Shown here: positions 15,501-32,300 of the stretch, piece by piece
Numbering within the stretch: position 1 is the first letter of the stretch
Layout: the number at the start of each line of letters is the position of its first letter
From: Siphonodentalium dalli
Taxonomy: Eukaryota; Mollusca; Scaphopoda; Gadilida; Siphonodentaliidae
Length of the DNA stretch: 64,000 nucleotides
Assembly: GCA_032622095.1 (NCBI GenBank)
Contig: CP136069.1
Span: 106,544,278 to 106,608,277, forward strand
Reading direction: 5' to 3'
Notes under the pieces: model-generated
Told to the model about the DNA's origin: nothing
What the model saw: the letters and a program-made list of their open reading frames with translations, nothing else
The model's database searches: none
Position numbers and translations under genes: made by a program

Positions 15501-18500
15501 CCACATACAGATATAGGTCTCCCCGTCACATACATATATAGGTATCCCCACCATAACAACTATAGGTATCCCCACCACACACATATATTTGTCTCCCCAC
15601 CACACACATATATAGGTATCCCCGCCACATACATATATAGGTCTCCCGCCACATAGATATATAGGTATCCCCACCACACATCTATAGGTATCCCCACCAC
15701 ATACATATATTGGTCTCCTCACCACACACATATATAGGCATCCCTGCCACATACATCTATCGGTCTCCCCACCACACACATATATAGGTATCATCACCAC
15801 ACACATCTATCGGTCTCCCCACCACACACATATATAGGTATCATCACCACACACGTATATAGGTATCACCACCACATACATATATAGGTATCCCCACCAC
15901 ATACATATATAGGTATCCCCACCACATACATCTATAGGTATCCCCACCACATACATATATAGGTATCCCCACCACATACATATATAGGTATCCCCACCAC
16001 ATACATATATAGGTATCCCCACCACATACATCTATTGGTATCACCGCCACATACATCTATAGGTATCCCCACCACATACATCTATAGGTCTCCCGCCACA
16101 TACATCTATAGGTCTCCCCACGACACACATATATAGGTATCACCACCACACACATATATAGGTATCCCCGCCACATACATATATAGGTCTCCCCGCCACA
16201 CACATATATAGGTATCCCCACCACACATATATAGGTATCCCCGCCACATACATATATAGGTCTCCCCGCCACATACATATAAAGGTCTCCCCGCCACATA
16301 CATATAAAGGTATCCCCACCACACACATATATTGGTCTCCCCACCACACACATATTTAGGTATCCCCGCCACATACATATATAGGTCTCCCGCCACATAC
16401 ATATATAGGTATCCCCACCACACATCTATAGGTATCCCTGCCACATACATCTATAGGTCTCCACACCACACACATATATAGGTATCATCACCACACACAT
16501 CTATAGGTATCCCCACCACACACATATATTGGTCTCCCCACCACACACATATATAGGTATCACCGCCACATACATATATAGGTCTCCCGCCACATACATA
16601 TATAGGTATCCCCACCATACATCTATAGGTATACCCACCACACACATATATTGGTTTCCTCACCACACAAATATATAGGTATCCCTGCCACATACATCTA
16701 TAGGTCTCCCCACCACATACATATATAGGTATCACCACCACATACATATATAGGTATCCCCACCACATGCATATATAGGTATCCCCACCACACCCATATA
16801 TTGGTAACCCCGCCACACACATATATAGGTATCCCCACCATATACATATATAGGTATCCTCACCACACACATATATAGGTATCCACGCCACATACATCCA
16901 TAGGTCTGCCCACCACATACATATATAGGTATCACCACCACGTACATATATAGGTATCCCCACCACATACATATATAGGTACCCCTACCACACACATATA
17001 TTTGTATCCCCACCACACACATATATAGGTATCCCCACCACACACATATATAGGTATCCCCACCATACACATCTATAGGTATCCCCGCCAAATACATATA
17101 TAGGTATCCCAACCACACACATATATAGGTATCCCCACCACATACATATAGAGGTATCACCACCACACACATATAGGTATCCCCACCACATACATATAGG
17201 TATGCCCGCCACATACATATAGGTATCCCCACCACACACACATATATAGGTTTCCCCACCACAAGCATATATAGGTATCCCCGCCACACACATATATAGG
17301 TATCCCCGCCACACACATATATAGGTATCCCCACCACACACATATATAGGTATCCCCGCCACATACATATATAGGTCTCCCCGCCACACACATATATAGG
17401 TATCCCCACCACACATATATAGGTATCCCCGCCACATACATATATAGGTCTCCCCGCCACATACATATAAAGGTATCCCCACCACACATCTATAGGTATC
17501 CCCACCACACACATATATTGGTCTCCCCACCACACACATATTTAGGTATCCCCGCCACATACATATATAGGTCTCCCGCCACATACATATATAGGTATCC
17601 CCACCACACATCTATAGGTATCCCTGCCACATACATCTATAGGTCTCCACACCACACACATATATAGGTATCATCACCACACACATATATAGGTATCCCC
17701 GCCACATACATCTATAGGTCTCCCCACCACATACATATATAGGTATCACCACCACATACATATATAGGTATCCCCACCACATACATATATAGGTATCCCT
17801 ACCACACACATATATAGGTATCCCCGCCACACACATATATAGGTATCCCCACCACATACATCTATAGGTATTCCCACCACATACATATATAGGTATCCTC
17901 ACCACGCACATATATAGGTATCACCACCACATACATATATATGTATCCCCGCCACACACATATATAGGTATCCCCGCCACATACATATTTAGGTATCTCC
18001 ACCACACACATATATAGGTATCACCACCACATACATATATAGGTATCCCCACCACATACATATATAGGTATCCCCACCACATAAATATATAGGTATCCCC
18101 AATACACACATATGTAGGAATCCCCACCAGACACATATATAGGTATTCCCACCACATTCATATATAGGTATCCCCACCCCAGACATTTATGGGTATCCCC
18201 GCCACATACCTATATAGGTATCACCACCACATATATATAGGTCTCCCCACCACATACATATATAGGTATCCCCACCACACACATCTATAGGTATCCCCAC
18301 CACACACATATATAGGTATCCCCACCACACACATATATAGGTATCCCCACCATACACATATATAGGTATCCCCACCACATACATATATAGGTATCCCAAC
18401 CACACACATATATAGGTATCCCCACCACATACATATATAGGTATCACCACCACACACATATAGGTATTCCCACCACATACATATAGGTATCCCCGCCACA

Positions 18501-20090
18501 TACATATAGGTATCCCCATCACACACACACATATAGGTCTCCCCACCACAAGCATATATAGGTATCCCCGCCACACACACATATAGGTATCCCCGCCACA
18601 CACATATATAGGTATCCCCACCACACACATATATAGGTATCCCCGCCACATACATATATAGGTCTCCCCGCCACATACATATATAGGTATCCCCACCACA
18701 CATATATAGGTATCCCCACCACACACATATAGTGGACTCCCCACCACACACATATATAGGTATCCCCGCCACATACATATATAGGTCTCCCGCCACATAC
18801 ATATATAGGTATCCCCACCACACATCTATAGGTATACCCACCACACACATATATTGATCTCCTCACCACACAAATATATAGGTATCCCTGCCACATACAT
18901 CTATAGGTCTCACCACCACATACATATATAGGTATCACCACCACATACATATATAGGTCTCCCCACCACATACATATATAGGTATCCCCACCACAACCAT
19001 ATATAGGTAACCCCGCCACACACATATATAGGTATCCCCACCATATACATATATAGGTATCCTCACCACACACATATATAGGTCTCCACGCCACATACAT
19101 CCATAGGTCTCCCCACCACATACATATATAGGTATCACCACCACATACATATATAGGTATCCCCACCACATACATATATAGGTATCCCTACCACACACAT
19201 ATATATGTATCCCCACCACACACATATATAGGTATTCCCACCACACACATATATAGGTATCCCCACCACATACATATAGAGGTATCACCACCACACACAT
19301 CTATAGGTATCCCCACCACATACATATAGGTATACCCGCCACATACATATAGGTATCCCCACCACACACACATATATAGGTCTCCCCACCACAAACATAT
19401 ATAGGTATCCCCGCCACACACATATATAGGTATCCCCGCCACACACATATATAGATATCCCCACCACACACATATATAGGTATCCCCGCCACATACAGAT
19501 ATAGGTCTCCCCGTCACATACATATATAGGTATCCCCACCACACATCTATAGGTATCCCCACCACACACATATATTTGTCTCCCCACCACACACATATAT
19601 AGTTATCCCCGCCACATACATATATAGGTCTCCCGCCACATAGATATATAGGTATCCCCACCACACATCTATAGGTATCCCCACCACATACATATATTGG
19701 TCTCCTCACCACACACATATATAGGTATCCCTGCCACATACATCTATCGGTCTCCCCACCACACACATATATAGGTATCATCACCACACACGTATATAGG
19801 TATCCCCGCCACATACATCTATAGGTCTCCCCACCACATACATATATAGGTATCACCACCACATACATATATAGGTATCCCCACCACATACATATATAGG
19901 TATCCCCACCACATACATCTATAGGTATCCCCACCACATACATATATAGGTATCCCCACCACATACATATATAGGTATCCCCACCACATACATATATAGG
20001 TATCCCCACCACATACATCTATTGGTATCACCGCCACATACATCTATAGGTATCCCCACCACATACATCTATAGGTCTCCCGCCACACAC
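12510..20090. repeat. Array block C, two copies offset by 3,988 bp
   Basis: About 12.51-16.09 kb and 16.50-20.08 kb carry the same long series of unit variants. The ATCACCGCC variant following a TTGGTCTCC unit lies at 12,571 and 16,559 (3,988 bp), and the CTATTGGTATCACCGCC marker near 16,032 and 20,019 (about 3,987 bp). Small internal differences exist: near 15.80 kb there is an extra unit set around the ATCGGTCTCC variant that the second copy lacks. About 0.4 kb between the copies does not match the end of the second copy. Confidence 0.8.
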
Positions 20091-22930
20091 ATATATAGGT
20101 ATCCCCACGACACACATATATAGGTATCACCACCACACACATATATAGGTATCCCCGCCAAATCCATATATAGGTATCCCCACCACATACATATATAGGT
20201 ATCACCACCACACACATATATAGGTATCCTCAACACATACATATATAGGTATCCCCACCACATACATCTATAGGTATCCCAACCACACACACATATAGGT
20301 ATCCCCACCACATACATTTATAGGTATCCCCACCACATACATATATAGGTATCCCCACCACATACATATATATGTATCCCCACCAAACACATATATAGGT
20401 ATCCCCACCACATACATCTATATGTATCCCCACCACACACATATATAGGTATCCCCACCACATACATATATATGTATCCCCACCACACACATCTATAGGT
20501 ATCCCCACCACACACATCTATAGGTATCCCCACCACACACATCTATAGGTATCCCAACCACATAAATATGTAGGTATCCCCACCATATACATATATAGGT
20601 ATACCCACCACACACATATATAGGTATCCCCACCACATACTATATAGGTCTCCACGCCACATACATCCATAGGTCTCCCCACCACATACATATATAGGTA
20701 TCACCACCACATACATATATAGGTATCCCCACCACATACATATATAGGTATCCCTACCACACACATATATAGGTATCCCCGCCACACACATATATAGGTA
20801 TCCCCACCACATACATCTATAGGTATCCCCACCTCATACATATATAGGTATCCTCACCACACACATATATAGGTATCGCCACCACATACATATATAGGTA
20901 GCCATACACATATATAGGTATCCCCGCCACATATATATATTGATATCCCCACCACACACATATATATAGGTATCCGCGCCACACACATATATAGGTATCC
21001 CCACAACACACATATATATAGATATCCCCGCCACATACATATATAGGTCTCCCCACCACATACATCTATAGGTATCCCCACCATACACATCTATAGGTAT
21101 CCCCACCACACACATATATAGGTATCACCACCACATACATATATAGGTATCCCCACCACATACATATATAGGTATCCCTACCACATAAATATATAGGTAT
21201 CCCCAATACACACACCTATAGGTATCCCCACCACACACATCTATAGGTATTCCCACCACATACATATATAGGTATCCCCACCCCACACATTTATAGGTAT
21301 CCCCGCCACATACATATATAGGTATCACCACCACACACATATATAGGTCTCTCCACCACATACATCTATAGGTATCCCAACCACACACATTTATAGGTAT
21401 CCACACCACACACATATATAGGTATCCCCACCATACACATCTATAGGTATCCCCACCACATACATATATAGGTATCCCAACCACACACATATATAGGTAT
21501 CCCCACCACATACATATATAGGTATCACCACCACACACATATAGGTATCCCCGCCACATACATATAGGTATCCCCACCACACACACATATAGGTCTCCCC
21601 ACCACAAGCATATATAGGTATCCCCGCCACACACATATATAGGTATCCCCGCCACACACATATATAGGTATCCCCACCACGCACATATATAGGTATCCCC
21701 GCCACATACATATATAGGTCTCCCCGCCACATACATATATAGGTATCCCCACCACACTTCTATAGGTATCCCACCACACACATATATTGGTCTCCCCACC
21801 ACACACATATATAGGTATCCCCGCCACATACATATATAGGTCTCCCCCCACATACATATATAGGTATCCCCACCACACATCTATAGGTATCCCCACCACA
21901 CACATATATTGGTCTCCTCACCACACACATATATAGGTATCCCTGCCACATACATCTATAAGTCTCCCCACCACACACATATATAGGTATCATCACCACA
22001 CACATATATAGGTCTCCTCGCCACATACATCTATAGGTCTCCCCACCACATACATATATAGGTACAACCACCACATACATATATAGGTATCCCCATCACA
22101 TACATATATAGGTATCCCTACCACACACATATATAAGTATCCCCACCACACACAGCTATAGGTATCCCCACCACACACATCTATAGGTATCCCCACCACA
22201 CACATATATAGGTATCCCAACCACATAAATATGTAGGTATCCCCACCACATACATTTATAGGTATCCCCACCACATACATATATAGGTATCCTCACCACA
22301 CACATATATAGGTAACACCACCACATACATATATAGGTATCCCCGCCACACACATATATAGGTATTCCCGCCACATACATATATAGGTATCCCCACCACA
22401 CACATCTATAGATATCCCACCACATACATCTATAGGTATCCCCACCACATACATATATATGTATCCTCACCACACACATATATAGGTATCACCACCACAT
22501 ACATATATAGGTATCACCACCACATACATATATAGGTATCCCCACTAGACCCATATATAGGTATCCCCACCACACACATATATATAGGTATCCCCGCCAC
22601 ACACATATATAGGTATCCCCACCACATACATAATTAGGTCTCCCCACCACATACATCTATAGGTATCCCCACCACACACATCTATAGGTATCCCCACCAC
22701 ACACATATATAGGTATCACCACCACATACATATATAGGTATCCCCACCACATACATCTATAGGTATCCCCACCACATACATCTATAGGTATCACCACCAC
22801 ACACATCTATAGGTATCCCCACCACACACATATATAGGTATCACCACCACATACATATATAGGTATCCCCACCACATACATCTATAGGTATCCCCACCAC
22901 ATAAATATATAGGTATCCCCACCACACACA
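20090..22930. repeat. Array block D, first large copy
   Basis: This block is defined by the CCCCACGACACAC variant and the units that follow it. That marker occurs eight times in the window: 8,223, 10,952, 16,116, 20,103, 36,918, 44,019, 59,223 and 60,975. The longer D block is recognisable from about 20.1 kb and returns near 36.9, 44.0, 59.2 and 60.9 kb. The irregular spacing shows that D segments were copied as part of several different larger segments. No non-repeat sequence is present. Confidence 0.7.
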
Positions 22931-25900
22931 TATATAGGTATCCCCACCACACACATCTATAGGTATCCCCACCACATACATATATAGGTATCCCCACCAC
23001 ACACATTTATAGGTATCCCCGCCACATTCATATATAGGTATCACCACCACACACATATATAGGTCTCCCCACCACATACGTCTATAGGTATCCCGACCAC
23101 ACACATCTATAGGTATCCCCACCACACACATATATAGGTATCCCCACCATACACATATATAGGTATCCCCACCACATACATATATAGGTATCCCAACCAC
23201 ACACATATATAGGTATCCCTACCACATACATATATAGGTATCACAACCACACACATATTGGTATCCCCACCACATACATATAGGTATCCCCGCCACATAC
23301 ATATAGGTATCCCCACCACACACACATATATAGGTCTCCCCAACCACAAGCATATATAGGTATCCCCGCCACACACATATATAGGTATCCCCGCCACACA
23401 CATATATAGGTATCCCCACCACACACATATATAGGTATCCCCGCCACACACATTTATAGGTATCCCCGCCACATACATATATAGGTATCACCACCACACA
23501 CATATATAGGTCACAACCACACACATATAGGTATCCCCACCACATACATATAGGTATCCCCGCCACATACATATAGGTATCCCCACCACACACACATATA
23601 TAGGTCTCCCCACCACAAGCATATATAGGTATCCCCGCCACACACATATATAGGTATCCCCGCCACACACATATATAGGTATCCCCACCACACACATATA
23701 TAGGTATTCCCGCCACATACATATATAGGTCTCCCCGCCACATACATATATAGGTATCCCCACCACACATCTATAGGTATCCCCACCACACACATATATT
23801 GGTCTCCCCACCATACACATATATAGGTATTCCCGCCACATACATATATAGGTCTCCCCGCCACATACATATATAGGTATCCCCACCACACATCTATAGG
23901 TATCCCCACCACACACATATATTGGTCTCCTCACCACACACATATATAGGTAGCCCTGCCACATACATCTATAGGTAGCCCCACCACATACATATATAGG
24001 TATCCCTACCACACACATATATAGGTATCCCCACCACACACATCTATAGGTATCCCCACCACACACATCTATAGGTATTCCCACCACACACATCTAAAGG
24101 TGTCCCCACCACATAAATATGTAGGTATCCCGACCATATACATATATAGGTATCCCACCACACACATATATAGGTATCCCCACCACATACATATATAGGT
24201 CTCCACGCCACATACATCCATAGGTCTCCCCACCACATACATATATAGGTATCACCACCACATACATCTATAGGTATCCCCACAACACACATCTATAGGT
24301 ACCCCCTCCACACACATATATAGGTATCACCACCACACACATATATAGGTATCCCCACCACAAACATATATAGGTATCCCCACCACACACATCTATAGGT
24401 ATCCCCACCACATACATCTATAGATATCCCCACCACACACATTTATAGGTATCCCCGCCACATACATATATAGGTATCACCACCACACACATATATAGGT
24501 CTCCCCACCACATACGTCTATAGGTATCCCGACCACACACATCTATAGGTATCCCCACCACACACATATATAGGTATCCCCACCATACACATATATAGGT
24601 ATCCCCACCACATACATATATAGGTATCCCAACCACACACATATATAGGTATCCCTACCACATACATATATAGGTATCACAACCACACACATATTGGTAT
24701 CCCCACCACATACATATAGGTATCCCCGCCACATACATATAGGTATCCCCACCACACACACATATATAGGTCTCCCCAACCACAAGCATATATAGGTATC
24801 CCCGCCACACACATATATAGGTATCCCCGCCACACACATATATATGTATCCCCACCACACACATATATAGGTATCCCCGCCACACACATTTATGGGTATC
24901 CCCGCCACATACATATATAGGTATCACCACAACACACATATATAGGTCACAACCACACACATATAGGTATCCCCACCACATACATATAGGTATCCCCGCC
25001 ACATACATATAGGTATCCCCACCACACACACATATATAGGTCTCCCCACCACAAGCATATATAGGTATCCCCGCCACACACATATATTGGTATCCCCGCC
25101 ACACACATATATAGGTATCCCCACCACACACATATATAGGTATTCCCGCCACATACATATATAGGTCTCCCCGCCACATACATATATAGGTATCCCCACC
25201 ACACATCTATAGGTATCCCCACCACACACATATATTGGTCTCCCCACCATACACATATATAGGTATTCCCGCCACATACATATATAGGTCTCCCCGCCAC
25301 ATACATATATAGGTATCCCCACCACACATCTATAGGTATCCCCACCACACACATATATTGGTCTCCTCACCACACACATATATAGGTAGCCCTGCCACAT
25401 ACATCTATAGGTAGCCCCACCACATACATATATAGGTATCCCTACCACACACATATATAGGTATCCCCACCACACACATCTATAGGTATCCCCACCACAC
25501 ACATCTATAGGTATTCCCACCACACACATCTAAAGGTATCCCCACCACATAAATATGTAGGTATCCCCACCATATACATATATAGGTATCCCCACCACAC
25601 ACATATATAGGTATCCCCACCACATACATATATAGGTCTCCACGCCACATACATCCATAGGTCTCCCCACCACATACATATATAGGTATCACCACCACAT
25701 ACATCTATAGGTATCCCCACCACACACATCTATAGGTACCCCCTCCACACACATATATAGGTATCACCACCACACACATATATAGGTATCACTACCACAT
25801 ACATATATAGGTATCCCAGCCACACACATCTATAGGTGTCCCCACCACACACTTATATAGGTATCCCCACCACACACATATATAGGTATCCCCACCACAC

Positions 25901-28900
25901 ACATATATAGGTATACTCGCCACACACATATATAGGTATCACCACCACACATATATATAGGTATCCCCACCACATACATATATAGGTATCCACACCACAC
26001 ATATATATAGGTATCCCCACCACACATATATATAGGTATCCCCACCACATACATATATAGGTATCCCCAACTCACACATCTATAGGTATCCCCAGCACAT
26101 ACATATATAGGTATCACCGCCACACACATATATAGGTATCCCCACCATATACATATATAGGTATCCTCACCACACACATATATAGGTCTCCACGCCACAT
26201 ACATCCATAGGTCTCCCCACCACATGCATATATAGGTATCACCACCACATACATATATAGGTATCCCCACCACATACATATATAGGTATCCCTACCACAC
26301 ACATATGTATGTATCCCCACCACACACATATATAGGTATCCCCACCACACACATATATAGGTATCCCCACCACATACATATATAGGTATCACCACCACAC
26401 ACATCTATAGGTATCCCCACCACATACATATAGGTATACCCGCCACATACATATAGGTATCCCCACACACACACATATATAGGTCTCCCCACCACAAACA
26501 TATATAGGTATCCCCGCCACACACATATATAGGTATCCCCGCCACACACATATATAGATATCCCCACCACACACATATATAGGTATCCCCGCCACATACA
26601 TATATAGGTCTCCCCGCCACATACATATATAGGTATCCCCACCACACATCTATAGGTATCCCCACCACACACATATATTGGTCTCCCCACCACACACATA
26701 TATAGGTATCACCACCACATACATATATAGGTATCGCCACCACATACATATATAGGTATCCCCATCACACACATATATAGGTATCCCCACCACATACATA
26801 TATAAGTATCCCCACCACATACATATATAAGTATCCCCACCACATACATATATAGGTATCCCCATCACACACATATATAGGTATCCCCACCACATACAGA
26901 TATAGGTATCCTCACCACATACATATATAGGTATCCTCACCACATACATATATAGGTATCCTCACCACATACATATATAGGTATCCCCACCACACACATA
27001 TATAGGTATCACCACCACCACATACATATATAGGTATCCCCACCACACACATATATAGGTATCCCCACCACACACATCTATAGGTATCCCCACCACATAC
27101 ATATATAGGTATCCCCACCACACACATTTATAGGTATCCCCGCCACATTCATATATAGGTATCACCACCACACACATATATAGGTCTCCCCACCACATAC
27201 GTCTATAGGTATCCCGACCACACACATCTATAGGTATCCCCACCACACACATATATAGGTACCCCCACCATACACATATATAGGTATCCCCACCACATAC
27301 ATATATAGGTATCCCAACCACACACATATATAGGTATCCCTACCACATACATATATAGGTATCACAACCACACACATATTGGTATCCCCACCACATACAT
27401 ATAGGTATCCCCGCCACATACATATAGGTATCCCCACCACACACACATATATAGGTCTCCCCAACCACAAGCATATATAGGTATCCCCGCCACACACATA
27501 TATAGGTATCCCCGCCACACACATATATAGGTATCCCCACCACACACATATATAGGTATCCCCGCCACACACATTTATAGGTATCCCCGCCACATACATA
27601 TATAGGTATCACCACCACACACATATATAGGTCACAACCACACACATATAGGTATCCCCACCACATACATATAGGTATCCCCGCCACATACATATAGGTA
27701 TCCCCACCACACACACATATATAGGTCTCCCCACCACAAGCATATATAGGTATCCCCGCCACACACATATATAGGTATCCCCGCCACACACATATATAGG
27801 TATCCCCACCACACACATATATAGGTATTCCCGCCACATACATATATAGGTCTCCCCGCCACATACATATATAGGTATCCCCACCACACATCTATAGGTA
27901 TCCCCACCACACACATATATTGGTCTCCCCACCATACACATATATAGGTATTCCCGCCACATACATATATAGGTCTCCCCGCCACATACATATATAGGTA
28001 TCCCCACCACACATCTATAGGTATCCCCACCACACACATATATTGGTCTCCTCACCACACACATATATAGGTAGCCCTGCCACATACATCTATAGGTAGC
28101 CCCACCACATACATATATAGGTATCCCTACCACACACATATATAGGTATCCCCACCACACACATCTATAGGTATCCCCACCACACACATCTATAGGTATT
28201 CCCACCACACACATCTAAAGGTGTCCCCACCACATAAATATGTAGGTATCCCGACCATATACATATATAGGTATCCCCACCACACACATATATAGGTATC
28301 CCCACCACATACATATATAGGTCTCCACGCCACATACATCCATAGGTCTCCCCACCACATACATATATAGGTATCACCACCACATACATCTATAGGTATC
28401 CCCACAACACACATCTATAGGTACCCCCTCCACACACATATATAGGTATCACCACCACACACATATATAGGTATCCCCACCACAAACATATATAGGTATC
28501 CCCACCACACACATCTATAGGTATCCCCACCACATACATATATAGATATCCCCACCACACACATTTATAGGTATCCCCGCCACATACATATATAGGTATC
28601 ACCACCACACACATATATAGGTCTCCCCACCACATACGTCTATAGGTATCCCGACCACACACATCTATAGGTATCCCCACCACACACATATATAGGTATC
28701 CCCACCATACACATATATAGGTATCCCCACCACATACATATATAGGTATCCCAACCACACACATATATAGGTATCCCTACCACATACATATATAGGTATC
28801 ACAACCACACACATATTGGTATCCCCACCACATACATATAGGTATCCCCGCCACATACATATAGGTATCCCCACCACACACACATATATAGGTCTCCCCA

Positions 28901-31170
28901 ACCACAAGCATATATAGGTATCCCCGCCACACACATATATAGGTATCCCCGCCACACACATATATATGTATCCCCACCACACACATATATAGGTATCCCC
29001 GCCACACACATTTATGGGTATCCCCGCCACATACATATATAGGTATCACCACCACACACATATATAGGTCACAACCACACACATATAGGTATCCCCACCA
29101 CATACATATAGGTATCCCCGCCACATACATATAGGTATCCCCACCACACACACATATATAGGTCTCCCCACCACAAGCATATATAGGTATCCCCGCCACA
29201 CACATATATAGGTATCCCCGCCACACACATATATAGGTATCCCCACCACACACATATATAGGTATTCCCGCCACATACATATATAGGTCTCCCCGCCACA
29301 TACATATATAGGTATCCCCACCACACATCTATAGGTATCCCCACCACACACATATATTGGTCTCCCCACCATACACATATATAGGTATTCCCGCCACATA
29401 CATATATAGGTCTCCCCGCCACATACATATATAGGTATCCCCACCACACATCTATAGGTATCCCCACCACACACATATATTGGTCTCCTCACCACACACA
29501 TATATAGGTAGCCCTGCCACATACATCTATAGGTAGCCCCACCACATACATATATAGGTATCCCTACCACACACATATATAGGTATCCCCACCACACACA
29601 TCTATAGGTATCCCCACCACACACATCTATAGGTATTCCCACCACACACATCTAAAGGTATCCCCACCACATAAATATGTAGGTATCCCCACCATATACA
29701 TATATAGGTATCCCCACCACACACATATATAGGTATCCCCACCACATACATATATAGGTCTCCACGCCACATACATCCATAGGTCTCCCCACCACATACA
29801 TATATAGGTATCACCACCACATACATCTATAGGTATCCCCACCACACACATCTATAGGTACCCCCTCCACACACATATATAGGTATCACCACCACACACA
29901 TATATAGGTATCACTACCACATACATATATAGGTATCCCAGCCACACACATCTATAGGTGTCCCCACCACACACTTATATAGGTATCCCCGCCACACACA
30001 TATATAGGTATCCCCACCACACACATATATAGGTATACTCGCCACACACATATATAGGTATCACCACCACACATATATATAGGTATCCCCACCACATACA
30101 TATATAGGTATCCACACCACACATATATATAGGTATCCCCACCACACATATATATAGGTATCCCCACCACATACATATATAGGTATCCCCAACTCACACA
30201 TCTATAGGTATCCCCAGCACATACATATATAGGTATCACCGCCACACACATATATAGGTATCCCCACCATATACATATATAGGTATCCTCACCACACACA
30301 TATATAGGTCTCCACGCCACATACATCCATAGGTCTCCCCACCACATGCATATATAGGTATCACCACCACATACATATATAGGTATCCCCACCACATACA
30401 TATATAGGTATCCCTACCACACACATATGTATGTATCCCCACCACACACATATATAGGTATCCCCACCACACACATATATAGGTATCCCCACCACATACA
30501 TATATAGGTATCACCACCACACACATCTATAGGTATCCCCACCACATACATATAGGTATACCCGCCACATACATATAGGTATCCCCACACACACACATAT
30601 ATAGGTCTCCCCACCACAAACATATATAGGTATCCCCGCCACACACATATATAGGTATCCCCGCCACACACATATATAGATATCCCCACCACACACATAT
30701 ATAGGTATCCCCGCCACATACATATATAGGTCTCCCCGCCACATACATAATAAGGTATCCCCACCACACATCTATAGGTATCCCCACCACACACATATAT
30801 TGGTCTCCCCACCACACACATATATAGGTATCACCACCACATACATATATAGGTATCGCCACCACATACATATATAGGTATCCCCATCACACACATATAT
30901 AGGTATCCCCACCACATACATATATAAGTATCCCCACCACATACATATATAAGTATCCCCACCACATACATATATAGGTATCCCCATCACACACATATAT
31001 AGGTATCCCCACCACATACAGATATAGGTATCCTCACCACATACATATATAGGTATCCTCACCACATACATATATAGGTATCCTCACCACATACATATAT
31101 AGGTATCCCCACCACACACATATATAGGTATCACCACCACCACATACATATATAGGTATCCCCACCACAC
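22930..31170. repeat. Two 4,122-bp super-repeats holding the 1,437-bp HOR
   Basis: Copy one runs from about 22.93 to 27.05 kb and copy two from about 27.05 to 31.17 kb, with a 4,121-4,122-bp offset. Each contains two copies of a ~1,437-bp higher-order repeat marked by the unique GTCACAACCACAC junction (23,510 and 24,946; 27,631 and 29,068), followed by a ~1.25-kb linker that starts at a CCCAGCC variant (near 25,813 and 29,936). The copies differ at only a few positions, so the duplication is recent compared with the divergence between individual 25-bp units. Confidence 0.85.
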
Positions 31171-32300
31171 ACATATATAGGTATCCCCACCACATACATA
31201 TATAGGTATCCCCACACACACACATATATAGGTATCCCCACCACATACATATATAGGTATCCTCACCACATACATATATAGGTATCCCCGCCACCCACAT
31301 ATATAGGTCTCCCCACCACACATATATAGGTATCCCCACCACATACATATATAGGTATCCCCACCACATACATATATAGGTATCCCCACAACATACATAT
31401 ATAGGTATCCCCGTCACACACATCTATAGGTATCCCACCACATACATATATAGGTATCTCCACCACACATATATATAGGTATCCCCACCACATACATATA
31501 TAGGTATCCCCACCACACACATATATAGCTATCCCCACCACAAACATATATAGGTATCCCCGCCACACACATATATAGGTCTCCCCACCACACACATATA
31601 TAGGTATCACCACCACACATATATAGGTATCCCCGCCACACACATATATAGGTATCCCCGCCACACACATCACCACATACATATAAAGGTATCCTCACCA
31701 CACACATATATAGGTCTCCCCACCACCACACATATATAGGTCTCCCCTCCACATACATCTATAGGTATCCCCACCAAATACATATATAGGTATCCCCGCC
31801 ACACAAATATATAGGTATCCCTACCACACACATATATAGGTATACTCGCCACACAAATATATAGGTATCACCACCACACATATATATAGGTATCCCCACC
31901 ACATACATATATAGGTATCCCCACCACATACATATATAGGTATCCCCACAACATACATATATAGGTATCCCCGCCACACACATCTATAGGTATCCCACCA
32001 CATACTTATATAGGTATCCCCACCACACATTTATATAGGTATCCCCACCACATACATATATAGGTATCCCCACCACACACATCTATAGGTATCCCCGCCA
32101 CATACATATATGGGTATCCCCACCACACACATATATAGGTATTCCCGCCACATACATATATAGGTATCCCCACCACACACATATATAGGTATCCCCACCA
32201 CAAACATATATAGGTATCCCCACCACAAACATATATAGGTATTCCCACCACACACATATATATAGGTATCCCCACCACACACATATATAGGTATCCCCAC
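31170..32300. repeat. A-type segment inside the array
   Basis: This short segment repeats the ordered variants of the left-hand A block. It includes the CACATCACCACATACATATA compression near 31,670, the CCACCACCACACATATATAG form near 31,720, and the TATACTCGCC unit near 31,848, matching about 640-1,100 bp at the left edge. It joins the end of the 4,122-bp super-repeat to the C-type block and suggests a duplication larger than any of the tandem offsets. Confidence 0.7.
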
